DNA of 64,000 nucleotides, taken from the NCBI GenBank assembly GCA_025642065.1, contig JAODUP010000008.1, positions 378,501-442,500 of the forward strand. Reading direction: 5' to 3'. The notes beneath the pieces were generated by a model. It was given only the letters and a program-made list of their open reading frames with translations. It was not told the DNA's origin and did no database searches. Shown here in pieces: positions 1-13,299 of this stretch (the stretch's first letter is position 1; every line of letters begins with the position of its first letter). The DNA comes from Paralvinella palmiformis. Lineage: Eukaryota; Annelida; Polychaeta; Terebellida; Alvinellidae. A program made the translations under genes and the position numbers.

Positions 1-510
1 TATGATGACCACCTTGGACTGTGTTGAAATATTGCAATATTCCCAGCTGATCAAATAACCTGTCTTAGGTGACTATTATACGTAGAGTTATGCCCTTGTA
101 ACATTGGATGGAAGTCTGCCACCCAGACTCTCCCATATAACAACCAGTAGCCTAACTGTTACTTGGTGAGTAATTATCAGGGAATGTGCTCAGATAAAAA
201 TATCTATTTTTGATGCCCAGTTCCTGGTACGTGGTTACCTGGCATACAGAGAGCTGTATACTAGGTCTGGCTGCTGCTGCTGTTGCTGTTGTACAGATGA
301 TGTGATATGGTCAGTAGTCAGTCGAAGTAGGGTACACATTTTGACATATGATCTGTCTGTAAGATTGTCCAGGTCGTGTTTGTTGATAGAAGTTTTTGTT
401 TGAGTAACTCAGTACTCAAACAGTTGGCTTTATGGGATATTAAGTCTGAATTGAGGGTGTGTCTGGTCGGAGATGGTATTGTTCCGTGTTTGGAATGATG
501 TGGTTTTGGT

Positions 511-611
511 GTGTTGTGTAATGTGTGTGTGTTGTGTTGTGTATATTGTGTAATATGTATGTAATGTGTGTGTGTTGTGTAATGTGTGTGTGTGTAATGT
601 GTGTGTGTGTA

Positions 612-654
<43 letters not shown>
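511..654 (+). repeat. TG microsatellite with AATGTG units
   Basis: TG repeats interrupted by AATG, ending in an uninterrupted TG run of about 40 bp. Confidence 0.9.
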
Positions 655-655
<1 letters not shown>

Positions 656-1059
656 TGTCTGTAGCTGGGCAGTATGAGGCCCAGTATTATAACGTTTCCT
701 TGCTATGAATTATTTTTTGACGCAGGTGGTTCATTGTGATCAATTAACTCGGTACCTTTTATTACTGTTGGCTGAAAGAAAATTTAATATTTCAATTGAA
801 TGACTGCAAACTTTTCATTATCTGATAAATTTACTGTTGGATTGGTATAACTTGCGTTAAACAGACTTCTACCTAACGTGATGTTATTTTCAAGCGACCT
901 TAATAGTTCTCATAGCATTTGTATTACTGTACAATTAAATGGTCATTTAGATTCTGTGGGTAATTGCAGAATTGTAGATTACGTTACAAATCTAGAGAAA
1001 TGGTTTTAAATCAGTCATACTATATGATGTAGGGGGGGTCACCTCTCAGGCTTATATTC

Positions 1060-1247
1060 GGGGGCGCCTCTGTGGTCTAGCGGTAGCGTGTTGGACCACA
1101 GATCACTACCACCCGTGTTCGAATCCCGGCATGGGCATATCTGAAGGTTGTTTCGTCTTTCACTCCGTCTCATTACCTTTGGAGGTCGCTCGGCCCATTT
1201 AGCCTACCTTGTGCACAAAAGTGGCCATAAAACATCAATCATCATCA
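1060..1247 (+). mobile_element. tRNA-derived SINE, family A, copy 1
   Basis: 188 bp with a tRNA-like head: A-box-like TGGTCTAGCGGTAGCG (1073-1088) and B-box GTTCGAATCCC (1117-1127), followed by CGGCATGGGC, reminiscent of tRNA-Glu. A conserved body follows (CTGAAGGTTGTTTCGTCTTT, then GGAGGTCGCTCGGCCCATTT) and a short ATC-repeat tail instead of poly-A. It is flanked by a 16-bp direct repeat TCTCAGGCTTATATTC (1044-1059 and 1248-1263), a target-site duplication of LINE-type retrotransposition. The tRNA part cannot fold into an intact tRNA, so it is not a tRNA gene. Confidence 0.88.
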
Positions 1248-2109
1248 TCTCAGGCTTATATTCCAGGTGCGACCAAAGTCGAGGCTAAATAATTTGACAC
1301 AACAACTCATAGTTTATAATAGATTGTGTTATAGATTGTGCAATTTTAGCTATTGTGAATGATTTATTTAACTGCTATGGACCGGATCTACATGTTAGAG
1401 TTGGCTTACTTTAAGGGCTTGGTGTATAGCCATCAGTGAACATTTTATCACACGTTTTGAATGATTTAGATTTATTTTTCAATCCGACAATCAAATGTGG
1501 CTCTCGGTAATGATCAGAATCGTGATTCAGATTATAATTTGAACAACATTTTTACCTTAATTGGTATTAATCCTGAATATTCCACATGCTTACATCACTG
1601 TAGTGTCATCATAACACGGCTTACTACTGTTATTTCAGACCGATCAATGATGTGTTACGTCATGACGAGTACTGTACCATTAATATACAGTTAACAATTG
1701 ATTATTGTTCAATTGCATTAAATATCTGTGTGATCTATTGTCCATGGGAAGGTCATCACCAAATCTGAGGTCATCCAATCAGTTCCTACTATAAGTGTCT
1801 GTGTCTCCACTCAGTTCAAGTAACAATTGTAGATTCAGCATACCAGGTCCACTTTGTATAATAGCTTGCTCTATAGGGGACAAGTAGTACAGCTTTTGAA
1901 AATGTTAAAGGTGTTCTCAAGATTCACTTAGTTAATCTCGCTTTTTCCGGTAAATTAAATCAACCCATAACCATTTCTAACTCTTTTAGGCACTTTTATT
2001 GTGACTTCAATACGTATAGCGCTTTTGAAGAGCCCGAGTTACTGACAGCCAGCACTTTTAAGTTAAGTAAAGATTATTATTGTTATTTATATAACATTTC
2101 TCATTTCAG

Positions 2110-2241
2110 ATAGCAATACCAACCCTGTTAGCTGTTGAGTAAAAGTTGAGAAGAGGGCTGTAGAGAAAAAAAAAAGTTATGGTTGTGTGACTGGTCCAGA
2201 ACACTATCCAAGATTGACCAGGATCAGCCAGAGATCAGAGG
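2110..2241 (+). other. Probable EHBP1 5'UTR segment opened by a 3' splice site
   Basis: A pyrimidine-rich stretch ending ATTTCTCATTTCAG at 2109 looks like an acceptor just upstream of the start codon, so the first coding exon probably begins about 2110 and one or more non-coding exons lie further upstream, perhaps outside the window. The segment contains one very short upstream reading frame at 2179. No TATA box or initiator could be assigned. RNA reads would settle whether transcription starts here or upstream. Confidence 0.55.
2179..2190 (+). promoter_or_regulatory. Minimal upstream ORF (three codons)
   Basis: ATG GTT GTG TGA lies 51 bases before the EHBP1 start codon within the predicted 5'UTR, directly after a run of A's. 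Such minimal upstream frames can lower translation of the main frame. The reading is direct; any regulatory effect is inference and depends on the leader really containing this stretch. Confidence 0.4.
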
Positions 2242-2342
2242 ATGAGTGTCTGGAAGAGATTACAGAGAGTTGGCAAGAGGGCTGCTAAGTTCCAGTTTAC
2301 TGCCTCTTATCAAGAGCTGACTGTGGATGTAACCAAAAAATG
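2242..2342 (+). CDS. EHBP1: EHBP1 coding exon 1 (start of NT-C2)
   Basis: Encodes residues 1-33 plus two bases of Trp34, beginning [19 protein letters not shown], the very conserved EHBP1 N-terminus that opens the NT-C2 domain. The start is chosen because the protein family starts at exactly this Met and no longer in-frame homologous extension is visible; -3 is A. The donor is TG|GTACGT at 2343. It ends in phase 2, and the split TG-G codon makes the conserved Trp of the KKW motif. Confidence 0.95.
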
Positions 2343-4012
2343 GTACGTCGGCGTGTGTTTTCTTTATTGTGTGTGTGTGTTTGTGTCACGGTGTGTGTAC
2401 AAATTGTGATTACAGCATTTTGTATTAATGTTTTAAGTGGCCTGAGCAGACGATATATTTTCCATTCACCAGATGGCGCATTGAACTAATATACATTTCT
2501 GTTCCCCAGGTGGCAGCTCATGTCTGTATTAGAGCTATTTTTCGTACCCCGTTTGGAGCTCATTACACTAGTGCATGCACAACCCTTCTTGTGTAACTAT
2601 TTAATTGACAACCAATTAGTAATTTTGTGACCGGTGTAATATACCTAATGCACATCCTGTTTTTCTCCATCCAGGATATTTCAGCCTAAAATTAAATCGA
2701 TAATTCTGACATCATGTTTTGAGGTCAATGGCTGATGGTGAATTAAAACAAAATTGGATTATGCATCACATGAAAAGCAAGATGAAGCAGTATTTATTTT
2801 TGTGAAAGATTTATTTTGTATTGCCTTATCTATGTTTGTCAAAGAGTGAGTACGTTATCTGCTGGTGACCTTGTCACCTGATATTATGACCGCTCTGGGG
2901 ACTTAAAACATCCATGTAGGACTAAGTGTCTTTCCTGTTTGCATGTTTCCTCCTGGTATGGATCCAGACCATCTGGCGCTATCATCAAATCCCAAGGGAG
3001 CATACTGTCTGAGGATGCCCCTCTTTGGATACATTATCAACAAAGTTTTGTCTTGTTCTGCTAAGTGCTGATTAAATGCATAGAGTTTGTGAATTTGAAG
3101 TATCTGACCTTACCAATGAGTCACCATAATTCACTTAGGATTATAATTACAGTAAGCCTGTCCTTACTATCTGCTGTCTTAAGAGAGCACTGATTTGGAC
3201 AGGTTTCTAAAATGGTGTTAAAAACTAGAATCTGTCATTGGCAGACCACCTTTGTCTAAGATAGGCATTGTGGTACAACATTATACCAGGCTTTCTATTC
3301 TAGATTTCTGTTTTAGATGGTAATATTGGTGTCTGTAGTGGTGTATTGGTACAGATAATAAAAATAGTTATTACATTATGTGAATACTTTATCAGGGTAT
3401 TGCATTCAGATTAGTGACCCTTCTTATTAAGAAGTGATTTCTTGGTGGTCTTTAAGTCAACATGTAACATCAGTGTGTGTGTGTGTGTCTGTGTTATGGC
3501 CAATTTAAGCAGGCTGTTGTATAATTAGCCACCCGGTGATATTAACACATAGCCACCCTATTGCTATACCTGGGACTCTATAATGAATCCATCAGCCATA
3601 GTTGCATGCCACCTTACACTTAGCTAACACTGTAGATGTGAGCTGCCCCTCGCTCTGGTTTAAGACTATGCCACGTTATCAATTATGTATCATAATGTTA
3701 CCATTAAGGTGTGTTCAGTTGGAGTAAATTTTCTTCCGGCTAATTCGCCTGCTGTCTCTTGACCAATGGCTTCCGTTACCAAAACGTCTACTTGTGTGTC
3801 TGACTGACACGTGCGATTAGTTGTAATGTTTGGTGTTAGCAGCATTGCCGCTCTGTAAAAAGTCATACAGAATAGAGATATACCATCTAGCTCTTAACGT
3901 TCACTTGTTTTGGACATTATGATTCGTCAGGAAGCCACCCCCCTGAATCTATCTCTCTATCTGACATCTATGTAGTATGTGTCTGTCTGTCTATCTCTCT
4001 CTCTCACTCTCT

Positions 4013-4043
<31 letters not shown>

Positions 4044-7016
4044 CATTCGCCTAGTTGTCTACCCGTGTGTGTGTGTGAGATAAATTAATTCTTATCTTTG
4101 TATCATACTACTACTATCAAATATTATTAAACTTCCAGCACTAAATGGTTTCAGCTGCCGATTTTAAACAGAATCCTCGTAATCGTTTGAGACAGTTTTA
4201 AAAATAAATTACTATGATGACTCAAAGAATGATTTCCATATCAAAGTATTCTAACTGGACTGTTAAATTTCTGGCCCCAAAAGAAACAAATAGGCATAAT
4301 TTTTTCAGTTGTAAATAAATGTTTGATGCCATTAATTTCTTCTTAAAGGAATGAGTGATTCTTGTTTAGCTTTGGCACTTAGAGTCAGTGGAAATATATG
4401 GTTGAGGATTCATTCCCTAAATAAATGAACTGATCAGAGTAAACATCTGACAGACACGGGAAATGCTAGAATTTGAGCCTGAGACACGAAGATCTGCACT
4501 ACACTGTGTTACCAAACTGCACTTGTGGGAACATCTAATTTTATCAAGGGATAGCCCATCAGTTTCTAAAATGAAGATTTGTTTCAATTATCTAAACAGT
4601 CCATATTCCAGGTCAGAATGTCTTATAAGAGCATCGTGATTTACATTGATTGCTATTTATGGCACATCTTATCAGTGATGGAATAGATACTGTCAGTTGA
4701 GAGAGACAATAAATATATTTTCTGGGAAGAGAATTAGTTCTCTGATATGGCAATGTTTTGTTATATAAACAAATCTATTTAACTGATATAACAGTGTTTA
4801 GTTACTACTCATGTGATGTCAATTTTCCTTTTTATATTGTGCGATTTATTGACAGTAATATTTTGTGATTTGATCAAATGCTTTATGGAGAATATCATAT
4901 TGTTTTACCAGTATATGGCACGGTGTGTATTCAGCATGTGGTATGGTTTTAATGAGCGTGTAATATAACTTTATTCATTGTGTGGCATGGTTTTCACAAA
5001 AGTGTGCAGTACTGTTTTATTCAGTATGATACCATTTCACTGAGTCAGAGTGTAACGTATCATATCGTTTCAGTGAGTCCATGATACTTTTTCAGTTGGT
5101 GTATGATGATGTTTCATAGAGCATTTGTTTGGTGTGTTTTCTGTTCGGTGAGATTTAATCTGTTATCAGAGTAACATATGTTTGTTGTAGAAAATGTTTG
5201 CCTTCTCTTGGCCCGCTGTTCTGAACTCTCTGGATGATTGATGTTTTACGGCAAATTTTTGTGCACATTGTAGGCTAAATGGGCTGAGTGACCTCCAAAG
5301 GTAATGAAGCAATGTTAAAGATGAAACAGCCTTCAGAAATGCCCATACCGAGATTCAAACTCAGGTGGTTAGTGATCTAGGATCCAACAAGCTACCAGTT
5401 GGACCACAGAGGTGGTCCCTCTAAACTCTCTGGATGAAATAACAATATGGTCTAGGTTTTATCAGATATTTGATGTTTCAGCCATCAGCAAAAAGTAGCC
5501 TCTCGCCCATATGTCAATAAAGACTTCAATAATGATAATAATGATAATAATATTATTATTATTTAATAAAGAACCATTCAAAAGCCAGTTATTGTGATAT
5601 CCCAATATGATGCATCATGCATGTAAAACCGAATAAGAAATTTGAACAATTAATTTCGTTTACTGGCTGAAGTAAGATTGATTATAATTAGTCTACCACT
5701 ATCTAATACTGTTTTTAGTTCGATGTTTCTTGGTGTCCTCATATAGGTCAGCGATCCATGATAATCTGTATCAACCAATGAGGGATTGATCTTTTGGCTG
5801 AATCAGCCAATCAGATTTTTAAACATTGTCTGGGATATGGTACGATTTGTATCTATATTAATATTATTATCCTGTTGTTCTTATCGACCAGCATATCTAA
5901 TAATTATAGATCCCGTTCTGCTCCAGACAGAACACCCCAGTTACGGTCATAATCCAGATGATCTGATCTCTCGTCAGCACAACCAATGTTATGATTACTG
6001 AAATTTAGAAGCGACCCCTCTCCCTCTCCCAAACCCCACTGAACACTTTTGTTATCCCACTGATTTGTTGGTGGATTTTTCGTTGAGATTTATGTGGTAT
6101 GTTTCCATTATTTGGCTAAAAGTGGTCAAACTATATTTGACAGATTTATTTCAAGTCTGTTATTCATATGTGGTTCTGCCAGACTTGTTTTCCGGTGATT
6201 CTTCGCTGCGATATGCGGCTCGTAAATTTTCGTATCATTTCTAATATATTGTATAAGATGATTAAGTTCCGTTATCAGACTGTCGTGCTGTCTTGTGTGT
6301 TGTCATTACGTCGCGAAAAGGTCAGGGTTGCTGGGCGAAGGTCGTGAATTGTGGGGGTCGGGGGAGGGGGGCGCTGTTTGGTGGGTGGATTGAGAGTGTA
6401 CTGTTTTGGGTAGTCTCTCAATAACTAAGATTTATTGATAATGGGAAGTCGTCCGATTTGGTAGATAAAGGCCGAGAAGCGAAAGTGGGATCAAACAGTG
6501 AGTAGATTTATTGGGAAATCTACATGGTGTTAGAAGGACTGTCGGTGTGTGTTTACTACCCTCATTCAGTTGTGTGTTGGTCAATCTGTGTTCTAATATA
6601 CTGTGATCGGTGATAGTAGATACTGTGTAGTCAGTACTCGGGGGGGGGGGGGTTACATTTCGGTGACGGGATAGAGAAACAGATAGCTAGATCAGGAGAG
6701 CCAGAGGATGGGGTGTCTGGATCTGGCTGTAGATGGATAAGCTGCGAGATGGATCAATCAGTTGATTAATCAGTCCATTGGTGGGTCTATCGTTCATTTA
6801 TTCAGTCAGTTAGTCGGTCATCAGTCAGTCGACAGGTGGGCTAATCATTTAAATGTGAACAGATAGATCATTAGATTGATGGAACAGTATCGGCTGATTA
6901 TTGATCAGTTGGTGGATCCAGGTGAATTCACTCACTGATCAATAATCAGTCAGTGGATTAGGCTGGATCGTTTGTCTGGAGTGATGGATGGGTTCGATAC
7001 AAAGTTAACTATTTAT

Positions 7017-7048
<32 letters not shown>

Positions 7049-7161
7049 GTGAATGGTCAATCAGTCAGTCAGAGAAGGGTCTGCCGGATAGATGCACGCT
7101 CGTTGGTCACTGTTATGTACACGTCAGGTGACCTATAACCTCTATCGACCTCACGCACACA

Positions 7162-7197
<36 letters not shown>

Positions 7198-7230
7198 CAC
7201 CCTCCGCCCTCCCTCCCTCCACACACCAAT

Positions 7231-7262
<32 letters not shown>

Positions 7263-8047
7263 TCTCCACAGCCAGCACACCAGACTCGTTTTCAAGATAT
7301 TAATTGTAGTCATTGAGCATCAGCTTATAACTCGGACCGATGTAGCCATATCTACGATCAACTTGTAATTGTTACAGTTTATCGTTTGATTGAGCGTCGC
7401 TCTAGGCTTATATATTAAATGATAGGTTGTCACTGTATCAGTACCACTGACGGAACCATACCCGTGACGCCCCCTCCAACACCCTGGAGCTAGGATCAAC
7501 AGACATTCTCGGGGACTCTCTCGGCTCATGTCAGCTCGTCTGACCGACAACAAAGCCTGCCGTCAGATGGAGGTAGCCACTCGTAGACTGATCCCCAAAT
7601 GGCATTCAAATTAGGAGTCATTAGTTTTTGGGGACGACCATTGTCACTCGTTGGCCAATTAGTTCGGCAATTAGCCTCGACAAAACCGTCGGCTCGGGTA
7701 TCAGTTACAGTCGTGGAATGATGGGGTCGTGTCTCCGATCATCGAGATGTCCTCGAGACTAACTCTAACCCCCTCCCTCCCTCCGGTTTATTATCCGCTG
7801 CCGCTTCTGACACGGAGGAGGTCACGGTTCGCCGATTGGGTACGGTCACGCCCCCTGGCGTGGTTTACTGGATGGTACGTCGTGACCGATCTCGTGTCAC
7901 CGTTCTGACGATCTCGTCCCCTCTCTGACTGTTGTTGTGTTGTGTAAGCCATTGTCTCTTTCTCTCTGTCTCTGTTTAGATCCGACTTTCCCCTCCATTA
8001 CCGTGGCTCTTTGTCGACAGATCAAAGAAGCCCGGCGTGGGAGGGGG

Positions 8048-8094
<47 letters not shown>

Positions 8095-8693
8095 GGGGGG
8101 GGTGAGAAAGTTTCTGAAAAGAAAGGGACTGCGTGTCAGAGCCATCTCCCCCGTTTAGGTATCTCTATATCGGGGTGATGTCATCACGATGGGTTCACAC
8201 GGATGATCAGTGATGGCGTGGCTTCCTCACGTGATGGCTGCTCTTCGATCGTTATCTTAAACGAGTCGGGAGTGGCTGACACATTTGAGCGTGATGATGA
8301 TGACGACTTGTGTGTGTGTGTGTGTGTGTGTGTCTATGGACGAGTGTGGCCGTCGCTGACGGGCGACATAAGCGGAGATTTGTCACACCAGTTCGGAAAC
8401 TGTTATTGAAATGTATATGAGATTTGCCGAGTAAATCTGCTTATCTCTCTCTCTCTCTCTGTGTGTGTTTGTGTGTCAGTCAGCGTGTTTGTGTTTCTAT
8501 TACTTAGGTTAATACCTACAAGGTGTGCCGGCGATATTGTCCCTGTAACAACACCATCGGTGAGATATAAGCAGATTATATAGGATGTGTTGTGAGCGTG
8601 TTTAATTGTCTGAGCCAGGTTTCACGTATTTGGTTACTTCTGATTGGCTTTGACGAGAAGCCCCATTCACACCTAGCCTCGTTCATAACGCTG

Positions 8694-8752
<59 letters not shown>

Positions 8753-9668
8753 ATCAACGTTACTACAACAGACACGTGGTTTATGTTTTCAAGATTAATT
8801 TTTTTTCTATACTGCACGTCATATAGGAGGTCACGATGACATTATGCCACCTGTCTTGTTATAATATACGAGCCGCTTATTTTATCATTTACTTAACACG
8901 ACGGTTAAAACCAGTTGATATTGAAGTATTTTATTTCGTTTCTGAACTGTAATATTCCATATCATAATGGAATTAATTATCCACATTTTATCAAACGAAT
9001 CCATAATTAAACAATATACTGTAGTATAATTATGTACTTTGTTTTCCTTTATGAAATATTATGAGCCAGGTTTTGTTGAGGAATTGAATTACATATTCGG
9101 TACTTACTTCATTAACATAATCTAGAAAAAATTATAAAAACCCAAACAGACAGCAACATTTTGTTAAAAACTGATTTTTTTTTAATTTTCAGGCAGCCAA
9201 ATAAACTCCGTGTGGTGTGGACTAGACGAAGTCGTCGTAAGACAACTGAGGTATGTTATAACACGTCATAGTTTGGAGAGCTCTTGGATATGCCAGGATG
9301 ATGGCGTGTTAATAGTCTGACAGATGGTAAACTGACAGCGTGAACGTGATGCTTAATAACGTGTAATTAGACTGGAGCATTTAAGTCATCATCTTCACCA
9401 AGATAAACATCACTTAGTGTAACATCATTACATATGGAAGCTTTTAACACTATTATTATGTGTACTTTAATCTGGGCTAGTAAACTGCTTTGATGTTGGT
9501 CTCTCTGTGTGTGTGCGTGTGCGTGCGTGTGTGTGTGTGTCAGTCCTTTCTGTGTGTGTTTCACATTGTGTATATGTGTGTGTTTCACAGTGTGTGTGTT
9601 TGCGTGTGAGCAGTGTGTATGTGTGTGTCTGTGTTGTGTGTATGTCGGTGTATAACAATGTATATGTG

Positions 9669-9735
<67 letters not shown>

Positions 9736-12058
9736 CAGTGTGGCATTGGGACAGATAATCTGAATTCATGAATTTAACGTCTGGGTGATTCATCAGGTCA
9801 CTGACACCAACGAAGCAACATTTCATGCCGACATAGCATATACTATCCATACCATATACAACTGACCTTTATTCTTCCTCCCTTTGTTCTATAACTAAAA
9901 ACATATCGCTCCCTTGATGCTCTCATCACCTATAAACCTTTACCGAAGAGAAACTTGAAAATAAATCAATAGTAAGTGACGACAAAATAGCAAAAAGGGA
10001 AATAAAATAATATTATCACACTAAAAGAGTATTTATATAGCACCATTTGTTGAACAACATATAAACTTCAAATGTGAACTACAGTGTCATCATTCATCAT
10101 CATCATCATCATCATCCGCCCACTTCATCCCTGTCACAGTCAGTCAGGTCCTCACTGTTACAAATGTTGTAATGCGGGGGGGCATTAGTATGTTAATCTT
10201 TAACTTCACCTGTATCATGATGAAACCCGGTCAGTCGTTGATCTAGAGCTGAGTGAAGTGAGTTGTTATGGAGATTAGGATTCAAACATACAGAAGTACC
10301 CCATTTCTGATGGTATTATTTAATGGTGAGTGGGTGTCATTTTTTTAGTATTGATATGGCTATCAGTTCGGTGCTAGCTACTAGCTGTTGTTATCCGCCG
10401 TTAGCCGGTTTGTTTATGGCGTTTTTACCGCATAGCTGTATCTGGATACACAAATAGATCGGTGCCAATCATTATTGGCTGTGTCATAAAATGTGAAGAT
10501 TTCCTCTACTTCCTGTCTGCTGTCATATCAGTGTTTGTTGTTCAATGCCTAATTAACAATGACCATTAGGTTTTTCTGACCCGTGTGAACGTATTGAATA
10601 ATGGCATATATGTTACTGTTAATGGACCGATCTAGTTGTTATTATTGGCGATCTTTTGTTAATAGGAAATTTGAACCAAGGAAATGTGAAGGTACATGAT
10701 CATATTAATCTTTACTATTTATTTATAATTCATAGCCAGCTTTAGCCGTTGTTAAGGATTTTCCATTCTGGTTTAGGCTAAGGGTCTCACTTGTTGGTAC
10801 TTAATGTTCCCCTTTTGTGGACCTGTACAAATCAGTAACATTGTCAGGTCCCTGGGAGTATACTGTTCCTTTTTAACATTTGCAGGCCCATGACCAGCAA
10901 TGATCCATCACTGCCCGATTGGGCATTTAATTTATGGCTGTGAGTGAACCATTGAACTTATGCAAAAATAATAGACAGTTGAAGGGATTTAAACCAATAA
11001 CCTAGCATCTTCTTGTCCACCACCGTTATGACTCACATGTATTATAGCGCACGCGCGCGCGCGCGGACACCCCCCCCCAATTTTCAGCATGTCAGAACCT
11101 TGTGTTAGAGTTAGCTATATTATTTTTTGGAACCCCCTCCCCCAGACAGCAGACACTTAATTCAATGTGTAAAAAAATTTTTTTCACTTAAAGACAGTTT
11201 CCTACCCTTTTTATGCTGCTGACAACAATTTGTCACTCTACCAGCATTTCTGATCTGATCTGATCTGAGCACAACTTGACACAATAGGCACACTCTTTGT
11301 GTGATTTTGTCGCCTATCGCCCATTTTCGGTCATCATGTCACACTCATGAGATATTTCGCTTCTTTGTAGTCCATTCTTTAAGTTCATAAAAATGAACAC
11401 CTTTTTCTTAAAACTATGTCACTTTAATGAGCCTTCAATCCAGACTTATTTTATGATAATTCTCAATTGTTTAATGGGTTGGCTGAAATGTGACAGAAAT
11501 GGTGTATGAAGGACAATTTTTGGACAGCTAATTTAAATCTAAAAAATATGTTATTCATAAGAAACATATACTGTGGTGATAGATTGGATTAATTTCATTA
11601 TATAATTAATTTTGCTGAAGATTTGTGATAACTTTCAATAGATTGGTAATGAATTAAGACTCAGGTCATTATTATGTATATTGCTTGGATGGCCCTAAAT
11701 ATTTATCTTAGCTTATTAATGGCCTATATGGATTGATCAGTAACATTTAACAGCACAGTGCTTTTAATAAACCGGGACGTTGTTTGCAAATGGTTTTTCA
11801 TTAAAAAATAATAGTAAATAGTACACAAAGACCAATATCTAAACAAAGTAGAATTGTTCACTTTATCCTATTCATGTTGACATTATTAAGGGTTTTGGGT
11901 AGTTTGTTATGTATGGTGTGATGTTTAATTAAATCCTTAAAGTATCTGAATATTGTCTAGGATTATGCTGTTAATTGTTAGTTCTCAACTGTTTTGTACA
12001 ATTATGTTGAGGAGGTTTCTAAACTTTTACCATCCATGTCTTACAGGTAGTAATAAAT

Positions 12059-12120
<62 letters not shown>

Positions 12121-13233
12121 ATGTGTTGATGTATTCTGAAATGATTCTGAAAAACAAGTACAACAACCATTGGCTTGGATGTGACATTGCAGTGTGCTGG
12201 TGTGTGTGTTTGTGTGAGTGAGTGAGTGAGTGAATGAATGAGTGATAAAAAGTAATAACTCTAATGTAGATATCAGACAATGAAAGATGTAAGAAGCTCA
12301 TGATTATCTTTAATCACTATTGTATACTACATTTTATAAATACAAAAATTTACGTTGACATTACTTCCTTCCTAAACATACACCTTATTAATAACATCGT
12401 GGAATACACTTATTGATTCACATATCAGCTGTAACTTTTTCAAATTTGGATCAAAGCATATATTATCAGATATTAATAGCTGCAAATTGTTTAATTTAAA
12501 CCAGAACATAAATATTTGGGACAAACAAAACTTCTTCCAATGAGATATTATCGAATATGTTTAAGAATTTAAAACTAAGTTTCAAAGTAAGTTAATATTA
12601 CATTTGAAAAAAGTTATCTTATGGATCTGTCTCAGTAGGTCGATCTTGGTGGCTCAGTGTTAAAGCGCTGGATCCAAAAATGGAGGGTATCCAGAAAGAA
12701 TCTGCCATCCAACTGGCTGCTAAGTCTTTCACATGCACACACATTACTACCTAGTGGTGGAGGATGATAGATTATTGTCGGATATGCAGCTTTGTTTGGC
12801 AGTTATGGACGTCTGGGGGGGGGGGGGGGTGTTGATTACTAGTTCAGGATCAGAAAGATCTAGTATTACCAGTTGGCAGAATGGAAATGAATATTCAGTT
12901 CTTTAATAGCTCTAACTACAATGTGAAGTTGTTAGAACAGAGCAGAGGAACTTGGTTTTTGATGATAATTCAGGAAACATAAGTACACCTGTAGGAACTC
13001 ATCTGCGACATCAACTGACAGTGCATTGTTTATGTTTGAATATTTTGGATGTGAACTGTTTATTAAAGATGTCACGGAGAAGTTTGTTTTGTATTTCGAG
13101 GTTTATCAGGTGCAGTATCTTTTTATCACACATTTATATAATAAAACATACACTGGGTTTGTGACATCAAAATGACAGTTAAAGATGGCTCCCATAACTT
13201 TGGTTCGATGACTTTCTGTATTAAAAAAAGTAC

Positions 13234-13299
<66 letters not shown>

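Larger units (their letters stand above)
1..2109. other. 5' flank or 5'UTR intron, no gene
   Basis: AT-rich sequence with a TG/AATGTG microsatellite block (about 511-654), a SINE at 1060-1247 with target duplications, and a fragment resembling the tail of a second SINE family at 1249-1305. The small open frame near 1500 shows no coding character. I see no exon here. Confidence 0.6.
2343..9192 (+). other. EHBP1 intron 1
   Basis: 6.85 kb GT-AG intron. It holds CT/TG repeats (3979-4043), a degenerate repeat of roughly 25 bp around 4900-5130 built on TATGGTTT and TTCAGT words, a minus-strand SINE (5238-5423), GATT/CAGT-type degenerate repeats (about 6745-7078), an ACGC/AC block (7152-7264), TG tracts (8049-8092, 8309-8333) and an AT tract (8697-8746). 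The part from about 7.3 to 8.4 kb is locally CpG-rich. No coding exon recognised. Confidence 0.75.

Noticed and set aside
1060..1140. tRNA gene
   Set aside because: A and B boxes are present but the arms do not fold into an intact tRNA; the sequence continues into a repeated SINE body with target duplications.
7069..7316. Overlapping Cys/Val- and His/Thr-rich open frames on both strands
   Set aside because: They are translations of AC/ACGC microsatellites; the same holds for frames near 8000, 9500, 12100, 13200, 21100, 28300, 29100, 43600, 51100 and 63500.
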